From Aurelia coerulea (Eukaryota > Cnidaria > Scyphozoa > Semaeostomeae > Ulmaridae): a stretch of 64,000 nt of DNA. The notes beneath the pieces are model-generated. The model saw nothing but the letters and a program-made list of their open reading frames with translations. It was not told the DNA's origin and did not search any database. The DNA is taken from NCBI GenBank assembly GCA_039566865.1, contig CM076945.1, forward strand, positions 8,359,501-8,423,500, read 5' to 3'. Below, in pieces: positions 1 through 12,300 of this stretch. Position 1 is the stretch's first letter, and each line of letters starts with the position of its first letter. Made by a program: the position numbers and the translations under genes.

Positions 1-75
1 TTAGAAGAAATAGGTCATAGAATGTTACACCCACCAGTTTATGCCGATTTAAAGATTTGGAGCCTGTGCCAAGAA
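1..75. repeat. end of a foldback element (also near 27.25 kb)
   Basis: The sequence GAAATAGGTCATAGAATGTTACACCCACC with its tail AAAGATTTGG closely resembles the right end of the inverted-repeat element at 26787-27296. Only this end is inside the window, in an MTA intron. Confidence 0.5.
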
Positions 76-257
76 TACCTCTCTTTCCAAGCTAAAGTTA
101 TAGAGTTATAGAGTTCTAGAGTTGGTTGTTTAACATGGGATCTTTAAATTACCCTCTCTTCTGCTAATTGGCAAACAGCAATCACAGGGCTATGAATGCC
201 AGGCAAAAAACAACAATAAGCTTGCAAATCAACAAAATATTTTCAAATTTCACTCAC

Positions 258-364
258 CAAAACAACTCTCGCACATGTAATTTGGAGTGACGAAGCTTCC
301 TCCTGCTGTGACTTGATACTGACTGGTAGCTTGCACAGCCAAGGTCAAATTGACCGCAGTATTG
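258..364 (-). CDS. MTA: MTA exon 13 (GATA finger start)
   Basis: In phase after exon 12. A less conserved linker ([15 protein letters not shown]) is followed by MCESCF, the first Cys-x2-Cys of the GATA zinc finger. Donor G|GTGAGT. The second Cys pair must be in an exon left of the window; positions 1-257 look intronic. Confidence 0.85.
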
Positions 365-3300
365 CTACAATAGATAACAGAGGGTGTGATTTTGAAGAAA
401 AAAAAATCTGAAACGTAGTAAGAATGTCTGGGAAATCATTGGTAAGGCACTGAACTTCGTTGACACCTAACGCTGCATATCGTTTTCAGATTTCTTAACA
501 GTTACTGAACCATATATTCATACAATTTTGGTGCTTGGTGACTTCCTATTATTTAAACTAGAACACATCCGTCTTTCTAACACTGGCGGATATTGTAAAC
601 TCTGACCTCCTACAGATTTCTCCACTGTTGTCTTGTATCAGTTTGCTTAATTTTAAAACCAAGTATAAGGCATTAACGATTGGTTGCATGTTACTTATGG
701 TTAAGGTTAGGGCAAAGTTCAAGATAAAGCAAACTTTGAGATAAACTCTCGCTGAACCATGCAATTTGGGACATCAAAACTCGTAAGAAGAGTCTAGAAA
801 GCTCTAAGGAAGAAATAAAGACATTTACCTGCTCGGAATGAAGATCTGAGTTACTTTGCTATCTCCTTCTGCAGCTTTCATCCGTTTCTAGAAAATTTAG
901 AAAATACATATGTTATACAATAAACACATATCACAACCAATGCAAAATAGACGGTCGCTTTCTTGTAATTGTTTTTTTCTCACAGCAGCGTAAAAAGGTT
1001 TGCTGTTGTTTAGGATGTGTTCAAAGAGTAAAGATGTTTGTTGAGGCTGATGCAAATCATGATGGAAATGAGAGTAACGCACCCCCTGTAGCTTCACAGC
1101 AGCATTTAAAGCAACCTTTGGCAATCTACAGATAACTGAAAACGGAGTATCAAATTGCCGAAGACAATAGTTTAGTTCAGTTCAGCTCGGTTCAGTTTTA
1201 TTGATTTAAATTCGACTACTGCAAACAAATATTCAATCTCTTTGACAGCAAAAGATGTTCAGTTTCTTAACCTCCGAAGAATAACTCAAAACACAGAAAC
1301 GTGACTCAGTTCTTTAACAAACTGTTGAGTTTTCATAAAATAATTCCAAAAGTCACATGGTGACAATTCTTTACTCATACACTTCTACTTACTTGTTGAA
1401 CATATTTATCAGTAGTCTTCCACATGTAGTAGTATTCTACAAGACTTGGCATCTTCTTCCACGGTAGCTAAAATATGAAGAAGGGGTAACAGAATCTTAC
1501 CCAGGAACTACTACGACTTTGAGCAACACAGTTGTAGGTTCGTTCACTAACATTCTGCAAGATAAACACTCTGGGCCTAATCTGCTTCAATAAGATATTT
1601 TAACCTTTTGCCATTAATAAGGTCTTCATTTTTTAACTTACAGTATCTCAAAAATAGCATACTTACTAACATATCAATTAAATGATTAATAAATCCAGTA
1701 CAATGTATATCTAAACTGCATATCATTGGAAAAAATAAGATAGCATATACTTTAAGACGGCGTACATTATATCCATTCAATTCTAATTGTTTCTTTTTAA
1801 AATTTGCAATGATAATTCGGTTGCGTTTCTCTCGAAGCACCCTGTATAATTTAACCTGAACTCTAAACATATATTTTAGAATAAATAACATAGATTAACT
1901 GAATGCCAACTGGAGGTAAGAGAAGTTAATGTGTATAGCTTTGCCCTTGCCAAAGAAAGAACAGACGTAGTCATTGCCTGTCAGTGCAGACAATCCAATG
2001 CTTTCACATTTTTGGACGGATGAATGCTGCATTGAGTTCATGTCTAGAATCTCTACCTATTACAGAAGGAGCTTACAGAAAGTCAGAAGCAGGGGAACGT
2101 ATCAGTGTACTTTTATGATCTAGGATTGTTATTAAAGTGTAGAAATACTCCATGGTAAGCTGTCATTATACCTTTCTTGGTGACGTGACGGAAAAAATGG
2201 TCAAACCATCATCTTTTGGAAGTCACACTCTGCTAATAACTGTGGGACTCATACTCTGATCATAACATAAGATTGAAAGGCCTTAGTGTGGCAAGAAAAG
2301 TTTACATTTTTAGACTCTTATAGTAGCTATCTTTTGGAAGAAAGAAGGGCACAGAACACTTTTTCTAACTCCACACTCCTTTGAAATAGGTAATCTAGAG
2401 AGACAAGGTTTAGCAATGCAAAGTAACAATTTAAATTTCACAGACATAAATGAATTGGATTCAACTGCACTTTGCAATTTGCGTCTGTTTGGGGGCCGAG
2501 ATCTTAACATAGCTGAAAACAGAACTAACATAGAAGCAGCAATTTCTTTTATTGAAGCAACAGAGCGTTTTAATCAAAAACTTAGAACGCAGACTGCAGC
2601 ACCCCCCCCCTACCTGTGTTGGTTCTATCAGGGTAACTTGGTACCAAATAGTCAGTTAAACTCCAGTTAAAGTCCAGATTGGATCCCAAATTTTGAAACT
2701 TTAAAGTTTTTCTTCACATCATTTGGTATTTGGTACCAAGCTACCTGACATTGCATTTTTTTTTGTCAAAGTATTATGATTGTAAGTGTCATCCAAAGTA
2801 GGAACCAGAAGACCTCGTGTCTTTTCTTGCTTTGGATGGCACAGTAACGAGTAACCTTTTGTGTGTTTTAATTGCTTTGATGAATGATGATAAAAAATTC
2901 ACAATCACAAATGAAGGATTTTCGTGTTTTATCTTAAAGTTTTTCTATTTCACGATAAGTAATAGGGCATATTTGCTCCCTTATAAGGTCTATCTACAAA
3001 TCCTCCACGTTCAAAACAGAAGTTCTATTTTTCTAATACTGAACAGATCTATGACTCATGATCAGAAACGTTGCAATTTATCAATATACTGTAGCTTGAT
3101 GGTTGAGCAATGAACAATGGAACACTTACATATTCTTGCTGAATATCAGTGAATTCTTTCCCGAATTTCTTGACTGCATCCTCAAATAAACTTGCTTCTC
3201 CTGAAATAAGTAACGAACATATCAAACCTACTAGAGTAAAAAGTAAATAAAACGACCAATAACGAAGTTTTTGGAGGGTCTCCCAAAGAGTTTCCCAATA

Positions 3301-6300
3301 ATTTGGACAAGAAGCTTTGAATAAAAATTACAAACAGTTAGTTCTTTAAGGGAAGAAACTTTCGGGTTTTTCGCGTTTTGGCTGAAAATCGCGAAAGTTT
3401 ATTCTGCGAAATTTCCTAACACGTGAAATTTGCGAAACTTGATTCCCGCAAAATTTCCCAGAGTATACAATTAGCGATATTTCATTCACGTGAAATGTTC
3501 TAAAACAATAAATTCGCGAATCTTTGTTCCCGCGAATTATATTATGTTGGCAAAATGCGAAAGTTTATTTCTACAAAATTTCCCATTTTTGTTGATTTGC
3601 GAAAGTTAATTCCAAAATTTCGCGTTTTTCCAACTCGCGAAAGTTTCCTCCTTTACAGTAATTGCGAATGTTTTTGCAGCCTACTATAGTACGCAGATAG
3701 TTTAAAGCTCAACTTTTTTCAAAGGTAGCCTCTTCCTATTTGGTTCATCCCGTGTAGTGTATCTATGGCCCAACAACATTGGTTTGGATAAAGAAAGTGA
3801 CCGGATAGCGTGATTGGGAACTAAAATGATGATTTATTAATGGCTTAAAACTTACCTGATGACCATTCTTCCATCTCATCTCTGCAAAGAATTGGACCTT
3901 CTTCCTGAATAAAGCATGCGATAGCCTTTGCTACGTCATAACCATTCTTGTGAATAGCATTCATGGCATGAAACTGAAAAATAAATGTTTGCATCTACTT
4001 CATACTTGCGGTGTTTCTAACACTGTAACATTAATCACACTTCATTTCCAAGGAAAAGTTTCCCAAATACCCTTTGGAAAGTTTAGCGATTAGGGCCAAT
4101 GAGTATTGTGGATTATCAGCGTGATCAATGCATAAATTGGGGTTATTGTGGACTATCAGCAAATTCTTTTTCTGATCAATGCATAAATTGGAATCAACGG
4201 TTAGGCCGGATGGGGTTGTAAGCCTAGATTTAGCCAATCAGGATACAGACTGATCAGTTTCAAACTTCTTTTTAGCAACACAGCGACAACTGCCAAACCG
4301 TCAACTAAATGTAGTAGATCCATGCATTGAATTGAAATGCAAGTTATTTTTAAATCGGCTGCCCTGTATCCGTCGGTTCTTTTTCACTGGAGTAATATTG
4401 TAAATAATAAAACAGGACAGCCTTTAGATGTACCGGGTGACCCAAAAAAAGTGACCCAACACCATCTGTTACAAAAAAAAAGTAAATGACCAAGTGTGTC
4501 AAACGTTGTTCTGTTGCTAAAATATTAGCCTACCTTATGAACATTGTTTGCATTTTGTTGTCAGAACGGTAAATTTTCCAAATTAAGGATTTTTAGTAAA
4601 AGGGCATGCCTGACATCTTTAAAAAGTCGTCAAAAACATGGGATCGATTTACAGCCATTTCAGATCATCAAAACAATGAGGACCGTGTTTCATTTCAGCC
4701 CTGGGCAACTCAGTAGGAAGTTTCCAGAGCAAATTGATAGTCCCTACCAGGTACCTAAAAATATTCCCAGGCCGAAATTAAACACGCTCTTCATTGTTTT
4801 GGAGATCTGAAATGGCTTTAAGTGGATCCCCTGTTCTTGAAGACTTTTTGAGGATTTCAAGCGGATTTCAAGCATGCCTTTTTCTTAAAAATCCTTAATT
4901 CTAGAGATGTACCGTACCGAAAACGTAGGCTAGTCTTTTAGCAAGATAACAGCATTCAAAGCATTTCAATCGGCCACTTCATTTTCTTTCTATAAAAGAT
5001 TTCGTTGGGTCACTTTTTCTGGGTCACCTGGTAAAACTGAAGTATTTACAAACCAGAGTTATATCTCTCGAAGCAGCTGCAGCACTCAAATGTAAGCTTG
5101 GTTCTCTGATGGCACTGCCACAATCAAGGGCCCTGGCGAAGGTACCAATCGACCTAGAAAGAGATCCAATGTAAATAAGAAAGCCAAGGAGTCTTTGACA
5201 AAGTTATGGTAGTCTATATAAGACAACCCAGATAAAAAAATGCACTGTGCAATACCAAGTATAGTATAGCAACAAATATCTTGCTACCAAATAACCTGTT
5301 TCAGGAGTGGACACAATGTTATAGACTCTTTCCAAGAATTATACAGTAGAAGCAGCTTTCAAGTAAATTAATTCCTAACTACAGAATGGCATGACCCCTT
5401 TAGTGAAGCAATGCCCAAATCTATGTTAGTCTTAACAGTTTGACAAATGTCCGAACTTTTATTGCCACATTTTTGCTGCAGTATTTGGAGTTTATGGTTT
5501 ATGGAATGTGAATCAAACAACTGTGGCTACCTTGCTAGCACTAAGAACTTGTCAATCTCTTTATCATTCAATCCACCATCAGGACTCCATACCAATGTCT
5601 CCAGTTCACGAGAAGAAGTCTCATCATTTTTGGCTGAAAATTAATAAAATAGAGAGAGGTCACACCCAGGGATGACATAACTTCAAAGACAAGACTGGAC
5701 ACCATGTTCATATGAAAGCACCATTCTTTGCTTGCCTGTACCAAAATACAAGGCTAAACTTGGCCTTGTACAGGCCAAGTTTTAGCCTTGTAGAGGGGAT
5801 GACCTTGTTATGACCTTGTACTAACCTTGGAAGAAAATTACAAGGCTATCAGTAAGATTCCAAGCTGCAACCAGTCTAACACAAGGTTTCCACAAGGCTT
5901 CTACAAGGCTAATTAGCATTTTTCAAGCCATTTACAAGGTTGCAGCAAGGCTATTCCAGGCTATAACAAGGTTATGGCTATTACATGGCCTTATATTTTC
6001 GTAAAAGTTAAAGGCACAAGGTTCGAGGGGGGCATCTCGAAAACATGTGATCTTTCGTCGTTTTTTCATGTGAGCGTTGTTTCTTGCAAAATCTTTTCTT
6101 GCAAAGCGTTGTTTGTTAGTCAAACGATGATTGTTTCAAGTTCTTTTGAATTCGTCAGCAGGGATTCAGCAATCTCGCCTTTTGAAGTAGTGTTCTAGAA
6201 TTTTCAAAGGTCCTTGTTTTCTTCTTTTGTGTGATTGGCAGATTAATGAACATAAAGGCATGCTTTGACAAGTTCTTTTGAATTCGTCAGCAGGGACTCA

Positions 6301-9300
6301 GCAATCTCGCCTTTTGAAATGATGTTCTAGAATTTTCAACTACAAGGCTTGTACATGGCTATTACATGGCCTTATATTTTCGTACAGTATGAAATTTCAA
6401 TAAAATTTGTCAATGAAATTTCAAAGACAATACAGTTACAATCCTATGAACAAGCACATGAGGCTGTTCTACAAGATGTGATTGACATGAGAAAAGTTGA
6501 CACTGTCGATATCAGTCCTGCATTTTAGCAAATCACAATACATGAGAATTGTATTCAATTCAATTAAAGACAGGAGAATTGCATTGCTCACCCAACTGCA
6601 TTAAGAATTCAAAGACGTTGGGCACTCTCAAATATTGAGACATAAATATCGTTTCTCTTTTCTTTCGTGAAAATATTCCTTTCAATGACACCTCTGGAGG
6701 AACCACTATGGAAACAAGGTCGCATTGACCTTTTAATGCTATCCCTGCCATTTAACTTGGGGTGCTTTTAGATCAAATGTTTAACTTTTATATTTATGTT
6801 ATATTGCACACCTATAATTAGACTTATTTTTTTCTAAATCTATATTACATCTAGCTGTTAATTTCTTGGCAAAATTTTACAGACATACATAAATACATAT
6901 GTTCAGCTGTTATTGGCAAAAGAGGCACAGGACTCAAATTGATCTGTTTCTCTAAATAACTGACATGGGCTACTCACGATCTTCAAGCATGTCTGGGACC
7001 TCAGACTGATACTCATCACCAATTCCAATTTCTCCACGATCAGCAAGAAGTGTCTTTTGTTGGGGATCATAGACCAGAAGATAATAAAACCAGTCCTGTC
7101 ATGAAAGATTTTACCAAATGTTATACTGTATCTACAGTCTTCGTCTTTTAATGCGTGCGATCGCACGGGCACGCATTGGCACACGCATGGAGCTAATAAT
7201 GCGAGCGATTTATCGCACGCATGAGTCAGATGTTTGACAATTATTTTTTGCTTTCTTAGGATAGCCTATCCTATTTGTTGAACAATTAGAAAAGAGATGT
7301 CTTATCGCGATCTTCTTTTATGTGCGATTTTTATCGCTGTAGCTAATCTGCTTCCTTGTTGCCACTGTGTTCTATGCTGTGGTAAGGTACAAAGAGGTCA
7401 AGAACTTGGAGAATTCTGATTTCCGGTTTTCCCAATTGATTACGTGCAAAATTAATTTAAAGTAGATAAAGATTACCCCAAGTCATTAACGGATTAAAAA
7501 GAACGTGGTAATTAGGAAGACTTGCAAGTTGGAGAAGGAAGGTAAACAGCTTACTGAAACGCCTTTCTAAAGTTTGTAAGTTTGTGCAGCACAAAGCACG
7601 TGCAAAGTCCATGTTACATAAGCAGGAAAGTGCAAAAAATAATACAGGAGTGCTGTTATTTTTCGCTTCAAGATCTTTGTCGATATTAGCAGAAATCTCG
7701 ACAATGAAGGTCGAAAGAAGATTTCATGCTTTCAAAATTTCATACGCAAATCAAAAGATTTTTGTTGGTAGTCAATATTATTTTCAATTGATTAAAGGAT
7801 GATTTGCAGCAGCAGCTCCCCTCTGTCGCTCAGACACCTGTAACTGTTTCTTCTTTCAATGATTGTGCTAAGAAACTCTTTGAGAAGTCATAGCCGATGT
7901 TGTAAGACAATCATTGCCGACTAACTGCTTTAGGTTTTCATGATTGAGCACTGCGTGGTAGCTGTTTTATGCCATCGATGTTACAATTTTATAACTTTGT
8001 TGCCGTTTTTACTGGGCCAGGTCTATAACGCGGACCTCGCGGACCACGCGGACCCCGCGGACCTTCCCGAGAATCATGACTTTCCGGTCCGCGAAATCAG
8101 GGTCCACGTTTTAGAATTTTGCTATAGGCTGAAATTCTAAAACGCGGACTTGTATTTCGCGGACTTTTTAACAGGTCCGCGAAATCAAGGTCCGCGTTTT
8201 AGAATTTTACTATAGGCTGAAATTCTAAAACGCGGACCTTTATCTCGCGGACTTTTTGCTAGGTCCGTGAAGTCAAGGTCCTCGTTTTAGAATTTAACTA
8301 TAGGCCGAAATTCTAGACCGCGGACCTTGATTTCGCGGACTTTTTACCAAATTTTTAACTTAGCCTTCCTATCAAAATATCATTGAAAATCGAACCAATT
8401 AGACAAGAAATAGGATCTTGAGAACCATCGCCAGTATCCCTCGAAGTTTTTACTGTAGTTTTAGGCCCAACGGCAAGATATGTTTCGATCAAAGGTTGTC
8501 GGCGGATAGTTGTTTGATAGTCGGAGGATTAATATCTCCAAACACAAGATAAATGTTCTCAAAACTCTGATAAACTTACAACATTTGTTTGCACTGCGAA
8601 TGTAGATCCACTTTTTCCAAAACGTAACTGTCCCTGTCGTGCCTTGACTTGTATCATACTGATGTCATATTATCTAGCAGAAGGAAATTATATTGGTCCT
8701 TCGAAGTGTGGGTTCGCGTTCTAGATCTTTTCTTTTGGGCAAAATTCTAAAGCGAGGGTCTTATTTGACCCAAGATTTTGCAATAGACAAGAACTGCCCT
8801 TTTTATTTTCAGGAAGTGCCCCTTCAGCTTAGTCAAATAGTGCCCTTCTAGTGCAGTGCCCCCCCTAGTTTGAGATGCTTCCTACGTCCTTTAAAAAAAT
8901 CATGTCTACATGTCTTCCAATCTGACCTGTAAGAAGAAAAAGAAGCAAAGGGTAACCTACCTACTTACGGAAAGTGAGATAGTTAACTTTTTAGGCCTAC
9001 TCGGCTGCAAAAGGGCAAGGCTACTCCATAGGTAAATTGTTTCTTCTTTCACAATGCTACGGTGGGAGGCATTTAGTATTCACGGTTGCTAGAGAATTGC
9101 TGATCTTATAGAAGACATCAATCTCGTCATGAAAAAAGATTAATAAGTGTAGCGTTGCGAAGGCGAGAACTGGCTTCCACGTATTATTTTGTTTAAGAAA
9201 GCGCTCTTTAGAAAGTTTGCCAGAGTTTGACAGAGTTTTGAGAATATTTGTCTTGTGTTTGGAGATATTAATCCTCCGACTATCAAACAACTATCCTCCG

Positions 9301-12300
9301 ACAACCATTGATCGAAACATATCTTGCCGTTGGGCCTAAAACTACAGTAAAAACTTCGAGGGATACTGGCGATGGTTCTCAAGATCCTATTTCTTGTCTA
9401 ATTGGTTCGATTTTCAATGAGATTTTGATAGAAAGGCTAAGTTTAAAAATTTGGTAAATAGTCCGCGAAATCAAGGTCCGCGGTCTAGAATTTCGTAAAT
9501 TCTAAAACGAGGACCTTGACTTCACGGACCTAGCAAAAAGTCCGCGAGATAAAGGTCCGCGTTTTAGAATTTCGGCCTATAGTAAAATTCTAAAACGCGG
9601 ACCTTGATTTCGCGGACCTGTTAAAAAGTCCGCGAGATACAGGTCCGCGTTTTAGAATTTCAGCCTATAGCAAAATTCTAAAACGCGGACCCTGATTTCG
9701 TGGACCGGAAAGTCATGATTCTCGGGAAGGTCCGCGGGGTCCGCGTGGTCCGCATTATAGACCTGGCCGTTTTTACTGCTCAGTTTCCTTTGAAATGGGA
9801 GAAAAATCTCCTGTTGTTAAAGTACGATGGAGAGAAATCTCCACTGCAAAGCAGTTGGGGTGGCAGGGAATGGACTGTTGACTTTAGACATGTTCAGCCC
9901 ATTATTTTCTAGGCTGGCATTCCTTGTTAAGCACAAGTGCAGTAAAAATGGCCGTATACAACGTTTGTCCAAGTCTACTGTACCTTGTTTTCTCAAGAGT
10001 ATACCTGACTTGCTGTTTGTTAAATTCCTTCCTGGTCCATCTAACTTTTTCACAGTTGGTACCGCCTCTACGGGGTTTTCTTTCTTGAAGTTCCCATTAT
10101 GAAGATGACAAAATCCCAATAATATATTGTGAGCTTATTTTTCTGGAAACCCCAAATACCATCTTTTTTATAAAATCCCGAATCATAAAGTCTAAAACCG
10201 TTTTCCCGCTAAACCCCTTCACACATCTCTTCAAAGATCGAAGAAGGATAAAGAAGGAGCTTTTGAACATGGAAGTTTTAAAAACGGAACAGTTTCAAAG
10301 CAAAACGCATTAGGAACCGATCTTTCAAATAGAAACATGAACAACGAATCAAAACGGAATTCATGAAGATGTTTGTCTAATGCCAATGTTCCATGTTTGT
10401 TACAATAAGAATATGATAGGAACGATTTTTGGTGAAGAAAAACGGACACAAACCAAAACTATCGAAAACAGATGAGTCGAAACAGTGCCTTAGTAATACT
10501 TTAATCTTGGATACAAGTTTGATCATGAGTCCTGGCTGTAGTTGTTGCAATGCATATAATCAGTGCAGGTGATAAACGACTCGAACTCTCAAGAGAGACA
10601 GAGATATGTTTGAGTTATCACGTTTGCTATATATTAGTCCTAACTAAAGGGATACTGAATTTGCCAAGACTTGGTATTTTACAATAACCAATTTTGAGTT
10701 ATCCAGGTTCTGTGGTATATGTTGGTATGCTTCTGAAATTGTTACCATCTTGAAACCAATCACGTAGTGAATTGAGAGTGTGAATCGCACGCATGGACAA
10801 AATTATGCGTGTGGTTTGCCACACACATGACTATTTTCTTACGAGGAAGACTGTATCTATCCAAACATTGATAAATCTACTTTACGGTGGCTCTCAAATC
10901 AAACATACAATTCACTTACAAGTAGAATTGTTTTAAGCAAAAACAAAATCTAAAGAACTTCCCCTCTAGTTGTCAAAATAGGATTTTCTGCCACAGAATA
11001 TACAGTATTGTAACAAACAAGAAGTCATAACTTGAAAATGCCATAGGATTTTAATGTGGAAGGAATAGTCAACCATTTTACTGTAGCTTGGGCAGTTCAC
11101 ATTTACATATATCTACCAGATACAAAACTGCAAGCTAATCAGCCTTTCAGATGTAGGACATATGAGCTTGCTCTAGTTTACTGAAACACTTGGTGTTTAT
11201 TAGGTCTTTCTTGCATTCTAATTTTTGGGATTGATTATTAATATAACTTTTGAATGAAACACTAAACAATGGGGCAATGAGCCTTGCATGTTTATCACTG
11301 AAAAAAGATCCTTGAGTTTGCCAGATATCAATTAGTAGGTCAATAATAAATCAAGATAAATGATACATCCATTGAAGTACTTACATCCTTTTCAAGGTAG
11401 TCATACAGCAGCTCAATTTCACTGTACAAAGTTACTGAACATTTGCCTCTGTAAGATAATAAAAATAATATAATTATCACAACTAAACTACCAATTAGAT
11501 GGTTAAATCTAGCTAAAACTGTCCACTTTTAGATACAGAATCTACATTAATTCAACCAATGATCCAAACACATCTGCTTTAGGCAAATACTGGGTGCAAC
11601 AAACAAATCCATCTTTTTGAGAGGCCGTGATAGATCATGTACTGGACTGATTTTGAAAACTTATGACCTACTTTAATCTCTAGCAAACTCCCGAATTACA
11701 ATCCAGGATTTTTGCAATTTTTTTAGTTCTTTGTTTCTTGAGCTTCAAGCAAGTAGTTAAAAACATTTAGTCTCAAAAAGCTGAAGACAATAAAAAAAAT
11801 CTGATAAAATCATTTTCAAAGACTTAGCATGACTGGACAAAGAGAAACATTCTATCATGGTGATTTCATGATTTAGAAATTGATTAAATATATCTGATGA
11901 ATCTGCTGAAGTTCTACCTGATAGTGTTTGCATTGATGATTTCAAGTTGCCTTGATAAAAAGACTTCTCTGTGTTTCAACTGATGCAGTTTTTCATCTGT
12001 TTGATCTTCTCCAATATATATTTCACCATCTTCCTCTGCAGTAACTACAAATGCAGGCATGAAAATGTTACATTTTGCAAATCAAAGGGAAAATTACATA
12101 GCTTCTAATAATTTAAATCCTAGCTCACTGTGTTTGTTCACACATGTACATGTTTTTTTATCAGAAACTGGTTCATAAGAAACCAGTACTACGATGATCA
12201 AAAATTTAAGAAACTCAAGTACAATGTTCATGAATGATTAAGAAACTCTAAAAATATATTTCTTTGTGTCTCTTTTATTTATGTCTCTCTAACAAAGCTA

